Below the pieces are notes generated by a model, which worked only from the letters and a program-made list of their open reading frames with translations, did not search any database and had not been told where the DNA came from. This document shows positions 23,907-31,559 of a stretch of DNA of 41,178 nucleotides, piece after piece. Positions within the stretch are counted from its first letter, which is position 1. Each line of letters begins with the position of its first letter. The position numbers were made by a program, and so were the translations under genes. Source of the DNA: Candidatus Omnitrophota bacterium (GTDB taxonomy: Bacteria > Omnitrophota > Gorgyraeia > Gorgyraeales > Gorgyraeaceae); NCBI GenBank assembly GCA_018824725.1, contig JAHJGB010000124.1, positions 1-41,178 of the forward strand, written 5' to 3'.

Positions 23907-24625
23907 GAAAGCTTTTCTATCTCCTTCAGGTACTTTTCAAAAAATACCTCTACGTCCTCGCCTTTTATCTTTTCATCGTTCATCCTGTCTCTCAGAATAG
24001 CTATAAACACGTCTTTGGAAAGGCCGTAATAATTGCAGAACTCTATGAGTATCTGTTCTTTATCCACAGGAGGCTTTTGGGGCTTCTGCCTTAAGAGCGC
24101 CCTGAATACAGGGATCAGTGAATTCAAGGATTCTTTCATGAGCGCCTCGACGCCTTTTTTCTTAAGCCCTATTTCCAGATAAGCCTGGCGGATCCTTATA
24201 AGCTTTCCCTCTATCTCTTTTTTGCAGAAAAGCCTCAGGTTAGCTTCGTCTATCTCTAAGCCGCTGAACACGTCTTTGCCGTAGACTAAAATATTATTTT
24301 CTTTTATCTCAATAAATTCTATGGGGAAGGTGTCCTTGGATGTTGCAATGCGGGACAGAGATAAAAATAAAGGCGCTGTTATTCTTCTGGATATGCCGGA
24401 ATTTATAACCCGGAGAGAATCTTTCAGCTGCTTTAATCCAAGATCCTTGAATACAACAGCCAGATTTATATCTGATTTTTCGGGAATGAAATACTTCCCG
24501 GTAGCGCTCCCGTACAAAACTACAGAGATTATATTTTCTTTATGTATTTCAAGGAGCTTGATAAGATAAGGCTGAATAACGGCCTTTAATTCAGGCTTTA
24601 TGCCGTCTAATTTTAAACTTTCCAT
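23903..24625 (-). CDS. Nucleotidyltransferase-fold protein, possibly degenerate
   Basis: A 240-aa protein with an N-terminal Pol-beta-type nucleotidyltransferase motif: VVLYGSATGKYFIPEKSDIN, where known enzymes have GS followed by DxD metal ligands. Here the pair reads SDIN, so the second acidic residue is Asn; together with a long helical C-terminal region this suggests a weakened or altered activity. The track start at 24670 extends into a palindromic repeat; the ATG at 24625 with GAGGAAA upstream is preferred. It is the first gene of the TPM-LemA-radical SAM unit. The role is unknown; nucleotide transfer to a small molecule or protein is the family precedent. Confidence 0.7.
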   Translation of the reverse strand: MESLKLDGIKPELKAVIQPYLIKLLEIHKENIISVVLYGSATGKYFIPEKSDINLAVVFKDLGLKQLKDSLRVINSGISRRITAPLFLSLSRIATSKDTFPIEFIEIKENNILVYGKDVFSGLEIDEANLRLFCKKEIEGKLIRIRQAYLEIGLKKKGVEALMKESLNSLIPVFRALLRQKPQKPPVDKEQILIEFCNYYGLSKDVFIAILRDRMNDEKIKGEDVEVFFEKYLKEIEKLS

Positions 24626-24641
24626 GTTAAATTTTCCTCTG

Positions 24642-24693
24642 AATTTTGCCCCCGCCGCTTTGCTTCGCAAAGCGAAACAGCGGGGACAAAATT
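24642..24693. repeat. Palindromic repeat upstream of the nucleotidyltransferase gene
   Basis: AATTTTGCCCCCGC at the left end pairs with GCGGGGACAAAATT at the right end (one wobble pair), and the inner CGCTTTG...CAAAGCG forms a second stem. It lies between the marC stop and the following minus-strand gene, so it may separate the two transcripts. The right arm plus T/A flank could act as a terminator. Confidence 0.7.
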
Positions 24694-24704
24694 GGTTAAG
24701 GAAT

Positions 24705-25286
24705 TCATAGGTGGAATATCTGGATAATGCCTTTCCGGATAAGCATTACTGCTATTGCAGCTAAAAGAAGATTTGTAACTTTTGACAATGCCCTTGAACC
24801 AGCCTTCCCGAGAATTTTTATTATGACATCGGAAAGCGAAAGTATGACGCCTGCCAATAAAATATTGATCAGCACTGATATGAGCGTGGCAGGCAGGCCG
24901 TATTCACCTCTCATAATAAGCGATGTGGTAAGAACAGCCGGCCCTACGATAAGAGGCGTGCCTAAGGGTACGGCCCCAAGTTCCTGATTAGCATAATGGC
25001 TCCCCTTGCCAGGCCCCCTGATGTCCGCAACGGCAATATAAAAAAGAATCGAGCCTCCGGCGACCATGAAATCGCCCAGGGTGATACCCATAAGGTTAAA
25101 AACAGCCTTGCCGAGGAATATAAAACATACTGCCAGGCACATGGCTGTAATCATTGACTGAAATATTATTCTGGATTTTTCTTCTTTCTTGTGGCTTTCC
25201 GTGAGGCTGACAAAAAGCGGCAGTATACCTATAACGTCAACCGCCACAAAGATAGGAATAAAAGCCAATAAGACATTCTTAATCAT
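24705..25286 (-). CDS. MarC family integral membrane protein
   Basis: A 193-aa protein with six hydrophobic segments and the MarC/UPF0056 pattern: the start VLLAFIPIFVAVDVIGILPLFVSLT, the middle GDFMVAGGSILFYIAVADI and the conserved AVPLGTPLIVGPAVLTTSL. MarC proteins were once linked to multiple antibiotic resistance, but that link has not held up, and their substrate is unknown. The length is normal. A promoter lies about 200 nt upstream, and a possible 39-aa ORF lies in the leader between them. Confidence 0.88.
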   Translation of the reverse strand: MIKNVLLAFIPIFVAVDVIGILPLFVSLTESHKKEEKSRIIFQSMITAMCLAVCFIFLGKAVFNLMGITLGDFMVAGGSILFYIAVADIRGPGKGSHYANQELGAVPLGTPLIVGPAVLTTSLIMRGEYGLPATLISVLINILLAGVILSLSDVIIKILGKAGSRALSKVTNLLLAAIAVMLIRKGIIQIFHL

Positions 25287-25313
25287 GATCTACCTCTTTC
25301 CGGTAGCCGTCGC

Positions 25314-25433
25314 CTATTTATTTTTTCTTTTTCTTTCCTGCTGCTTCAATAGGCCTTTTATATTTTTGATTAAAAGATATGCCCTGACTTTATTAATTCT
25401 GATAAAACCGCGAGGCTTTTTACTGTCTTCCAT
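25314..25433 (-). CDS. Possible small basic protein (39 aa) in the marC leader
   Basis: An ORF absent from the track: it begins MEDSKKPRGFIRINKVRAY and ends KQQERKRKNK, rich in Lys and Arg with an amphipathic middle (LLIKNIKGLLKQQ). It lies 27 nt upstream of marC, downstream of a good promoter (25500-25528). The ribosome site is poor (only AAAGAA at a distance). I do not recognise a family. It could be a real small protein, a leader peptide for marC, or chance; the promoter and the clean ending make it worth testing. Confidence 0.35.
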   Translation of the reverse strand: MEDSKKPRGFIRINKVRAYLLIKNIKGLLKQQERKRKNK

Positions 25434-25499
25434 TGATGCAATTCTTTCTATCTATATTAAGGCTGCTTTATAATTTTAAACCAATGTGCCGATGGAAAT

Positions 25500-25528
25500 A
25501 TAATACATATAATAGGCATCATAGTCAA
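25500..25528 (-). promoter_or_regulatory. Promoter upstream of the small ORF and marC
   Basis: Minus strand: TTGACT, a 17-nt spacer, TATTAT; both hexamers are five of six to consensus. The leader to marC would be about 205 nt and includes the 39-aa ORF. Confidence 0.6.
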
Positions 25529-25533
25529 GACCA

Positions 25534-25572
25534 AACAACTAGAAAAACGACAATGTTGATTTTCTAGTTGTT
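25534..25572. repeat. Conserved-loop hairpin repeat, copy 2
   Basis: AACAACTAGAAAA pairs perfectly (13 bp) with TTTTCTAGTTGTT around CGACAATGTTGA. The loop matches copies 1 and 3; the arms differ at compensating positions (for example TAGAAAA/TTTTCTA versus TATAAAA/TTTTATG). The stop codon of the UPF0016 gene overlaps the edge of the arm. Confidence 0.85.
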
Positions 25573-25843
25573 ATAGTTTGCCGAAGAGCATCAGTACGCC
25601 GAGTATTATAAATAACGACGCGCCGCAGTATTTTATGATTTCCGGTTTTATATATTTTCCGAGCGTAGCGCCTATTAAAACCGAAACAGCCGTAATGATC
25701 ATGTATGCGCAAACCGAACCGAAAAATACCGTCAAGGGCTTCGCTGACTTTGAAGCCATGCCTATCCCCACCATCTGCGTCTTATCCGCCATCTCCGCAA
25801 AAAATACAGCTGTAAACGTGGCAAAAAATATTTTCAAATCCAT
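25571..25843 (-). CDS. UPF0016/GDT1 family cation exporter, single-domain form
   Basis: A 90-aa protein with three hydrophobic segments and the signature EMADKTQM (consensus E-x-G-D-K/R-T/S, here Ala at the third place). Full-length GDT1/MneA-type exporters of Mn2+ or Ca2+ have two such repeats in about 190-200 aa, so this is a half-size protein that would have to act as a homodimer or with a partner. No second half is visible in the window. The distance to the porin gene is 33 bp on the same strand. Reading the cation as manganese is by family precedent only. Confidence 0.8.
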   Translation of the reverse strand: MDLKIFFATFTAVFFAEMADKTQMVGIGMASKSAKPLTVFFGSVCAYMIITAVSVLIGATLGKYIKPEIIKYCGASLFIILGVLMLFGKL

Positions 25844-25876
25844 GCTGCCTCCTGAATAATCAGCGCTCTGCGCATT

Positions 25877-27196
25877 TTAAAACTGGGTTGTCATGATAGC
25901 TGTTAACTGGTCGTTACTGGCCTCTTGCGTAGAAGGGCCTGTTTCCCTATTCCAATCGTAACCAAGTTTCAGAAGCGTGTTATCACTCCATCTGTATCCC
26001 ATGCCAAGCGAATAACGGTCATACTTATTCGCGGTAACGCTGTTCAATCCTGCCGTTACTTCATCTTCCAGGTTCACATAACTATATCTCCCGGCGGCAT
26101 AAACCTTCTTGGTTAAATTATACATGCCCTCGATAAAAGCAAAATCCCCCGCTCTTTCAACTGCTCCTGCAGTGCTCGTAATATCATGAAATCCTCCGTA
26201 CGAAAGCCTTACGATAGCCTTGCTGTCAGAATAAGCAAGCGGGTCTAGCGGCTTTTTGCCTTTTTTAAAATCATATCTTGTGTCAAATTCCCATATATTT
26301 CTCTGCCAGTCAGTTGCGCCAGTAGGTCTGGTCTTTAACCCTGCTATGGATAATTCTGAATCAGAAGACTTCAACCTGCCTGAATCATAATAGCTGGCAG
26401 ATAGATAGAGCGGCTCGATGGGCGCATAATACAGTTTCCCCATAAACGCCTTTCCGTTGCCTGAATCAGAACCTGCGGTAGTATTACCATCACTTATAGA
26501 AGTGACCCAGCCTAGAGGCTTTAATCCTGCTTTGTCTAATTTTATTTTACCTGCTAATTCTAATCCTTCATCGTTGACAGTAGCATTGGCCGCAGAAGTA
26601 GATGGTAAAACACCATCTACTATATTATTAGACCATGTCTCTTCCCCAAAACCAAGTTTAAATCTGCCAAGCCTGCTCGAAAGGCTGAAAGGCGTATCTT
26701 TCAAAGATGGTATAAAATCCGTGGACTGCAGATAAAAGTAATCCAATAACGGGTTTGTTGTTGATATGCCTGTCACGCCATTATCCAGCTTAAACCGCAT
26801 AACCACTGTATTTACCTCGTCAGGCTGAAAACTGAATTGGAGTTTTGCGTCCGGCATCTCAAAAGACCCTGAAGAAAACGAGCCTGCGCTCCCTGATTTA
26901 TAATATCCTGTTGCCAACCTGCCCTTTATTTTAAGGTTTGACAGCGCATTTGAAAGGTCCACTTTCGGAGCCGCGCCTGCCGGACCGGTTTCCTTTATCT
27001 TTGCGAGCTCTTCTTTTGTCTTGGCTGTTTCATTCTTTGCCTGTAATTGCTCAGATTCCAGCTTTTCAATACGCTGCATAAGCTGCTGAACCTGCTGTTT
27101 CAATGCCTGGATTTCTTCATCTGTACCTGCAAAACTGCAAGGGATAAACAAAGCCAGCAACGCTAACGCCAGCATAGATATCAATATGCTTTTCAT
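25877..27196 (-). CDS. Outer-membrane porin-like beta-barrel protein
   Basis: A 439-aa protein. Residues 1-23 (MKSILISMLALALLALFIPC) are a signal peptide with a possible lipobox-like Cys or an ordinary cleavage at FAG. A coiled coil follows (TDEEIQALKQQVQQLMQRIEKL), and then a long alternating beta-barrel pattern ending in Phe (TAIMTTQF), as required for outer-membrane insertion. This coiled-coil-plus-barrel layout is known from phosphate- or substrate-selective porins and from OmpM/SLH-like proteins, without an SLH domain here. The track extends the ORF 38 codons upstream, but the ATG at 27196 has an AGGAG site and directly begins the signal peptide. Substrate unknown. Confidence 0.82.
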   Translation of the reverse strand: MKSILISMLALALLALFIPCSFAGTDEEIQALKQQVQQLMQRIEKLESEQLQAKNETAKTKEELAKIKETGPAGAAPKVDLSNALSNLKIKGRLATGYYKSGSAGSFSSGSFEMPDAKLQFSFQPDEVNTVVMRFKLDNGVTGISTTNPLLDYFYLQSTDFIPSLKDTPFSLSSRLGRFKLGFGEETWSNNIVDGVLPSTSAANATVNDEGLELAGKIKLDKAGLKPLGWVTSISDGNTTAGSDSGNGKAFMGKLYYAPIEPLYLSASYYDSGRLKSSDSELSIAGLKTRPTGATDWQRNIWEFDTRYDFKKGKKPLDPLAYSDSKAIVRLSYGGFHDITSTAGAVERAGDFAFIEGMYNLTKKVYAAGRYSYVNLEDEVTAGLNSVTANKYDRYSLGMGYRWSDNTLLKLGYDWNRETGPSTQEASNDQLTAIMTTQF

Positions 27197-27310
27197 ATTC
27201 ACTCCTATCAATCCTTTTTCTCTCAGATTTCGCAGTGTAGCGGGACAAACCTTGATAAGATCTGCAGTAATGCCTATGGTGTAAAGAGACGTGGTATGTT
27301 TTTCTTGCAC
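27197..27310 (-). other. In-frame MerR-like helix-turn-helix leader ahead of the porin
   Basis: A GTG-started stretch of 38 codons, in frame with the porin and without an intervening stop. It encodes SLYTIGITADLIKVCPATLR followed by NLREKGLIGV, which is the first helix-turn-helix of MerR/HspR-type regulators (Y-x-I-G-x-x-A-x-L-x-x-V-x-x-x-T-L-R-x-x-E-x-x-G-L-I). AGGGA lies 6 nt before the GTG, so it may be translated. The rest of a regulator (wing, effector domain) is missing. It may be the remnant of a regulator gene, or a leader peptide whose codons overlap the porin ribosome site. Confidence 0.55.
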
Positions 27311-27337
27311 TTTATTTCCCTATGTATAATAGATATT

Positions 27338-27366
27338 TTTATATCATATATAATTATTGTTCGCAA
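27338..27366 (-). promoter_or_regulatory. Promoter of the porin transcript
   Basis: Minus strand: TTGCGA, a 17-nt spacer, TATAAA. The leader to the porin ATG at 27196 would be about 135 nt and contains the MerR-like reading frame. Confidence 0.45.
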
Positions 27367-27397
27367 GTACTTTTTTATTTTTAGAAAAAAGGGTATA

Positions 27398-29287
27398 ATG
27401 GTGGGTATGATTTATGACCCTTTTCAGGAAAAAGCTATCAATTACATCAAGGAAGGTTATTCTGTAATAGTGTCTGCCCCCACAGGCGCAGGCAAAACCG
27501 TCATAGCCGAACACGTGATAAATGACTGCCTGGCCAAAGGCACCAAGGCTATATACACAGCTCCTATAAAAGCTCTCTCTAACCAGAAATTCAGGGATTT
27601 CCAGGAAAATTTCAAAGACCATATAGGCATACTCACGGGAGACGTAACGATAAACCCTGCTGCATCAATACTTATCATGACAACAGAAATCTTTAGGAAC
27701 AAAGTACTGGAAGAAGAAACCAACCTGAACGAATATTCCTGGATAATTTTTGATGAAATACACTATCTGGACGATTACGAGCGCGGCACTGTATGGGAAG
27801 AGTCTCTCATATTTCTGCCGCCCAGGATGAAAATGCTCGCGCTTTCAGCGACCATACCCAATATAGACGAATTTGCCAGGTGGATCGAGTCGATACACAA
27901 AAAACCTCTTAAAGTAATCAAAGAGGATAAAAGGCCTGTGCCGCTCCATTTCTTTTTTCAATGCCATAACAAAATTCTGGATAATACCATAGCTATAAAA
28001 AATATCGGGCGACATGAACAGTTCAAGCCGAATAAGCCTGTAGGGCTGATAAAATACCTTTTTGAAAACAATAAATTGCCTTGTATCTATTTCTGTTTCT
28101 CAAGAAGGCACTGCGAAAGGCTCGCAGAGGAAATCATGTGTTTTGATTTTTTAAATTACGATGAAAAACAGGCTATAAAAACTCTTTACCGCGAGCTGCG
28201 GCAGAGATTTGACCTTTTGAATGAAAAAAGCGCTGAGGCCATGCTTCCTTTTGTAGAAAAAGGTATTGCATTTCATCACGCCGGGATGATGCCCACGCTG
28301 AAGGAAGTAGTGGAAAGGCTTTTTACTTCCAGATTGATAAAAGTGATATTTACAACAGAGACATTTGCGCTGGGCATAAACATGCCGGCGCGGACAGTCG
28401 TGTTTAATGAGCTCAGGAAATTCTACGGAAATTTTTACAGCGCCTTGAAAACAAGGGATTTCTATCAGATGGCAGGCCGCGCAGGAAGGCGCGGCATAGA
28501 CGAAGAAGGCTTTGTCTATTCCCGGATAAACCCGCACCATACTTCCGGCCAGGAATTAAATAAAATAATTTACGGCACCCCGGAAAAGGTGGAAAGTAAA
28601 TTCAATGCATCTTACGCCACCATATTGAACCTTTACAGTAAATACAAAGAAAAATTATATGAGATCTATCCTCTTTCATTTCATTATTTTCAGGCAAATA
28701 AACACTCAAGGCAAAAAGCCCTGGACCTTTTGTATAATAAAGTCAGGCTGTTGAAGGACCTGGGATATATAAAAAATAATTCTCTTACAAAAAAAGGGGA
28801 ATTCGCCAGTAAAATCTACGGTTATGAACTCTCGCTCGCAGAGCTTTACGAAAGAGGGATTCTGGAAAACCTATCAGAAACAGAGCTTGGAATACTCTGC
28901 CTCGGCCTTGTATTTGAGCCGAGAAAGACCAGTATCCTGCCCAAGCTCTCTAAGACCGCAAAATCCATTAAAAATATCACTGATACGGTCCTGGAAATAA
29001 TAGAAAAATCCGAGAGAAAGATGAGGATAAGGCCTTTCAGCAAAAGATATTACTATCATCTTTCGCCCTGCCTGGAGGCGTGGGTAAGAAATGAAAGTTT
29101 TGACAATATCCTGCGGCATACAGATTCTGACGAAGGAGAGATAATACGCTATTTCAGGATGGGGGTCCAAATACTAAGGGAACTCATGGACACACCCTGC
29201 TCTCCGGAATTCAAAGAAAAGGCGCTAAAATTAATCCGCATCATTAACCGCGATATAATAGACGCGGAAAAACAGCTAAGAGGGTAG
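27398..29287 (+). CDS. Ski2-like DExH-box RNA helicase
   Basis: A 629-aa superfamily 2 helicase. Motif I is APTGAGKTV, motif II IIFDEIHYLDD (DEIH), motif III LSATIP, and motif VI QMAGRAGRRGIDEEG. The helicase core ends near residue 370, and the rest is a helical region as in the Ski2/Mtr4 group. Such proteins unwind RNA for 3'-5' decay in eukaryotes and archaea; bacterial members (as in actinobacterial HelY) are less studied. The upstream 34 codons of the track ORF are hydrophobic and have no ribosome site; the ATG at 27398 follows AAAAGGG and is used here. It is divergent from the porin and overlaps the convergent ygiQ gene by 12 bp. Confidence 0.87.
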   Translation: MVGMIYDPFQEKAINYIKEGYSVIVSAPTGAGKTVIAEHVINDCLAKGTKAIYTAPIKALSNQKFRDFQENFKDHIGILTGDVTINPAASILIMTTEIFRNKVLEEETNLNEYSWIIFDEIHYLDDYERGTVWEESLIFLPPRMKMLALSATIPNIDEFARWIESIHKKPLKVIKEDKRPVPLHFFFQCHNKILDNTIAIKNIGRHEQFKPNKPVGLIKYLFENNKLPCIYFCFSRRHCERLAEEIMCFDFLNYDEKQAIKTLYRELRQRFDLLNEKSAEAMLPFVEKGIAFHHAGMMPTLKEVVERLFTSRLIKVIFTTETFALGINMPARTVVFNELRKFYGNFYSALKTRDFYQMAGRAGRRGIDEEGFVYSRINPHHTSGQELNKIIYGTPEKVESKFNASYATILNLYSKYKEKLYEIYPLSFHYFQANKHSRQKALDLLYNKVRLLKDLGYIKNNSLTKKGEFASKIYGYELSLAELYERGILENLSETELGILCLGLVFEPRKTSILPKLSKTAKSIKNITDTVLEIIEKSERKMRIRPFSKRYYYHLSPCLEAWVRNESFDNILRHTDSDEGEIIRYFRMGVQILRELMDTPCSPEFKEKALKLIRIINRDIIDAEKQLRG

Positions 29288-30988
29288 CCGGGCCGGCTGG
29301 ACTAAAGCCCTCTGCCAGTTTCTTTCCTTGATATCTTTGGCTACGTAAACACTTTCTCCGGTAAACGGGTTTTTACCTGTCCAGTACATGGCAGCTGATG
29401 CAGTCATCGGAAGGGGTATAAAATCCTGGATCTGTTCCGGCCTGATTTTTTTTTCTGAAAAGTATCGCGCCATTTCCAGGCTTGCAGGCTTATCCGCGCC
29501 CGGATGAGATGTTATAAAATAATTCACGATAAACTGTTTCTTGCCAAGTTCTCTATTTACATTCTGAAACCTCTTTACAAATCTTTCATATACCCTGATC
29601 CCGGGCTTATTCATAAGCTCCAGGACCTTACCGGAGACGTGTTCAGGAGCTACTTTCAGATAACCGCTTACATGTTCCCTGCATAAAGCCTTCAGGTATC
29701 TGTCAGACTGCTTGTCTGTCAGGAGATCGTATCGCAGACCGCTTCCTATAAATATATGTTTCACGCCTTTAATCTTTTTAACCCTGTCCCAGAGGCTCAG
29801 GGTTTCGTCGTAGCCAAGCTCAAGATTAGGGCATTTCGAAGGCATAAGGCATTTTTTATCTTTACAAGCCCCGCGCCTCTCCCATGATTTGCAGCCTGCG
29901 GCGTATAAATTCGCGGTAGGGCCTCCTATATCCGTTATCGTACCTTTGAAATATTTTTGCTGCGTCAGAATTTCTATTTCTTTAACTATAGATTCCCTGC
30001 TCCTTGACTGTATTATGCGGCCCTGATGAATCCCCAGAGAACAGAAGCTGCATTCACCGCTACAGCCCCTGTGGGAGATTATTGAATTTTTTATCGTCTC
30101 AAAACCCGGCACCCCTCCCTCTTTGTCATAGCTGGGATGGGGCAGCCTCACATAATCAAGCAGATATATATCGTCCAGCTCTTTAGGGGTCAGGGGTTTT
30201 TCCGGAGCTAGCTGTACGACAAATCTATCGCCGTGCTTCTGGGCAATAGTTTTGCCTCTCACAGGATCAGACTCCAGATAAAATAATTTGAACGCTTCGT
30301 TAAACTTATCTTTATTTTTTTCAACCTCTTCAAAAGAAGGTATTTCTATATAATTTTTCAGGCCATCCAATGTCTTTTTTACAATCACTGTCCCGCGTAT
30401 ATTATCAAAACTTTTTACGTCTTCGCCTTTCTCTATGCGCCTGGCTATTTCTACAATCTGTTTTTCTCCCATGCCGTAGGCAAGTAAATCCGCTTTTGCA
30501 TCTAAAAGAATCGAGCGGCGCACCGTGTCTGACCAGAAATCATAATGAGCCAGCCTTCTCAGGCTAGCCTCTATGCCGCCTAGCACAATCGGCGTGTCTG
30601 GAAAAAGTTCTCTTATCTTGTTCGCGTAAACAATTGTGGCCCTGTTAGGCCTCAAACCTATCCTGCCCCCCGGCGAATAATCATCTTGTTTCCTCTTGGA
30701 GCGATTGATGGTGTAATTAGAAAGGATCGAATCCAGATTGCCTGCTGTAATCCCGAAAAATAACTTTGGTTTTCCCAGTTTTAAAAAATCATCCGAGGTC
30801 TTCCAGTCAGGCTGGCTGATAATACCTACTTTATACCCGGTCTGCTCCAAGACCCTGGCAATAACAGCTGCGCCAAAAGAAGGATGGTCCACATATGCGT
30901 CGCCTGTCACAAGGATAACATCCAGATGATCCCAGGCTCTATCTTTAATATCCTGCCCGCATACAGGCAAAAACTTTGATTTCACCAT
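29276..30988 (-). CDS. ygiQ: YgiQ family radical SAM protein
   Basis: A 570-aa protein of the UPF0313/YgiQ family. Landmarks are an N-terminal region (DVILVTGDAYVDHPSFGAAV, GIISQPDW, FFGITAGN), DDYSPGGRIGLRPNRATIVY, GGIEASLRRLAHYDFWSD, the radical-SAM site HRGCSGECSFCSLGIHQGR and the C-terminal LKVAPEHVS and QDFIPLPMTASA. Length is slightly below the E. coli protein's. The function is unknown, but it is one of the most widespread uncharacterised radical-SAM families. The ATG at 30988 follows GGAAGGG; the TTG start in the track is less likely. Confidence 0.92.
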   Translation of the reverse strand: MVKSKFLPVCGQDIKDRAWDHLDVILVTGDAYVDHPSFGAAVIARVLEQTGYKVGIISQPDWKTSDDFLKLGKPKLFFGITAGNLDSILSNYTINRSKRKQDDYSPGGRIGLRPNRATIVYANKIRELFPDTPIVLGGIEASLRRLAHYDFWSDTVRRSILLDAKADLLAYGMGEKQIVEIARRIEKGEDVKSFDNIRGTVIVKKTLDGLKNYIEIPSFEEVEKNKDKFNEAFKLFYLESDPVRGKTIAQKHGDRFVVQLAPEKPLTPKELDDIYLLDYVRLPHPSYDKEGGVPGFETIKNSIISHRGCSGECSFCSLGIHQGRIIQSRSRESIVKEIEILTQQKYFKGTITDIGGPTANLYAAGCKSWERRGACKDKKCLMPSKCPNLELGYDETLSLWDRVKKIKGVKHIFIGSGLRYDLLTDKQSDRYLKALCREHVSGYLKVAPEHVSGKVLELMNKPGIRVYERFVKRFQNVNRELGKKQFIVNYFITSHPGADKPASLEMARYFSEKKIRPEQIQDFIPLPMTASAAMYWTGKNPFTGESVYVAKDIKERNWQRALVQPARLPS

Positions 30989-30999
30989 ATACCCTTCCA

Positions 31000-31035
31000 A
31001 ACAACTATAAAAACAACAATGTTGAATTTATTGTT
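31000..31035. repeat. Conserved-loop hairpin repeat, copy 3
   Basis: AACTATAAA and TTTATTGTT flank ACAACAATGTTGAA, matching copies 1 and 2. Further T/G-rich sequence (to about 31053) can also pair with the ACAACAAT of the loop. It sits between the ygiQ start and the yjbQ stop, both on minus. Confidence 0.75.
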
Positions 31036-31064
31036 AAAAGTGTTATTGTTGTCATAATTTTAAA

Positions 31065-31481
31065 TTAGTCTCCTATTATTTTTATTAAAATTCTCTTTTT
31101 TCTCTGGCCGTCGAATTCGCCGTAGAAAACCTGTTCCCACGGCCCGAAATCAAGCTCGCCTTTTGTTACCGCTACCACAACTTCCCTTCCCATAATAGTC
31201 CTTTTAAGGTGCGCATCGCCATTGTCTTCTCCTGTGAGATTATGCTTATACTTATCAACTCCGTATGGCGCGAGCTTTTCCACCCATTTCAGGAAATCTT
31301 CATGCAGGCCGCTTTCGTTGTCATTTATGAATACGCTGGCTGTTATATGCATTGCATTCACAAGGCAGATGCCTTCTTCTATGCCGCTTTTTCTGACAGC
31401 GTTTTCTACCTCCGAAGTAATATTCACTATCTCGTATCTATTTTCGGTATTCATCCAGATGTATTCTGTAAAATGTTTCAT
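31065..31481 (-). CDS. yjbQ: YjbQ family protein (UPF0047)
   Basis: A 138-aa protein of the YjbQ/secondary-thiamine-phosphate-synthase-like family. The typical motifs are [23 protein letters not shown] (His and Glu of the active site), the middle [20 protein letters not shown] and the end [23 protein letters not shown]. The protein is the usual length and forms trimers in known structures. It has low thiamine phosphate synthase activity in E. coli; the physiological role is unclear. It is flanked by hairpin repeats on both sides, so probably it is transcribed alone. Confidence 0.92.
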   Translation of the reverse strand: MKHFTEYIWMNTENRYEIVNITSEVENAVRKSGIEEGICLVNAMHITASVFINDNESGLHEDFLKWVEKLAPYGVDKYKHNLTGEDNGDAHLKRTIMGREVVVAVTKGELDFGPWEQVFYGEFDGQRKKRILIKIIGD

Positions 31482-31517
31482 AACTCACCTCATTTTCGTT
31501 CGCCGAACGGAGTAGTT

Positions 31518-31559
31518 ACTATGGAAGTCCGACTCCCTGTGGGAGTCGGACTTTCTATA
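31518..31559. repeat. ACTATGGAAG hairpin at the end of hemW
   Basis: GTCCGACTCCC pairs with GGGAGTCGGAC around TGT, and the outer ACTATGGAA with TTTCTATA imperfectly. It belongs to the ACTATGGGAG family. The hemW stop codon lies in its 3' arm. Confidence 0.8.

Noticed and set aside
24626-24670. Upstream extension of the nucleotidyltransferase ORF
   Set aside because: These codons lie partly in a palindromic repeat and have no ribosome site, while the ATG at 24625 has one.
27305-27330. TTGCAC and TATAAT as a plus-strand promoter of the helicase
   Set aside because: The spacer is only 14 nt, too short for a sigma70 promoter.
30999-31053. Copy 3 hairpin as a simple terminator of yjbQ
   Set aside because: It starts only 12 nt after the stop and lacks a T-tract on minus; the match with copies 1 and 2 makes a repeat family the better explanation, though termination is not excluded.
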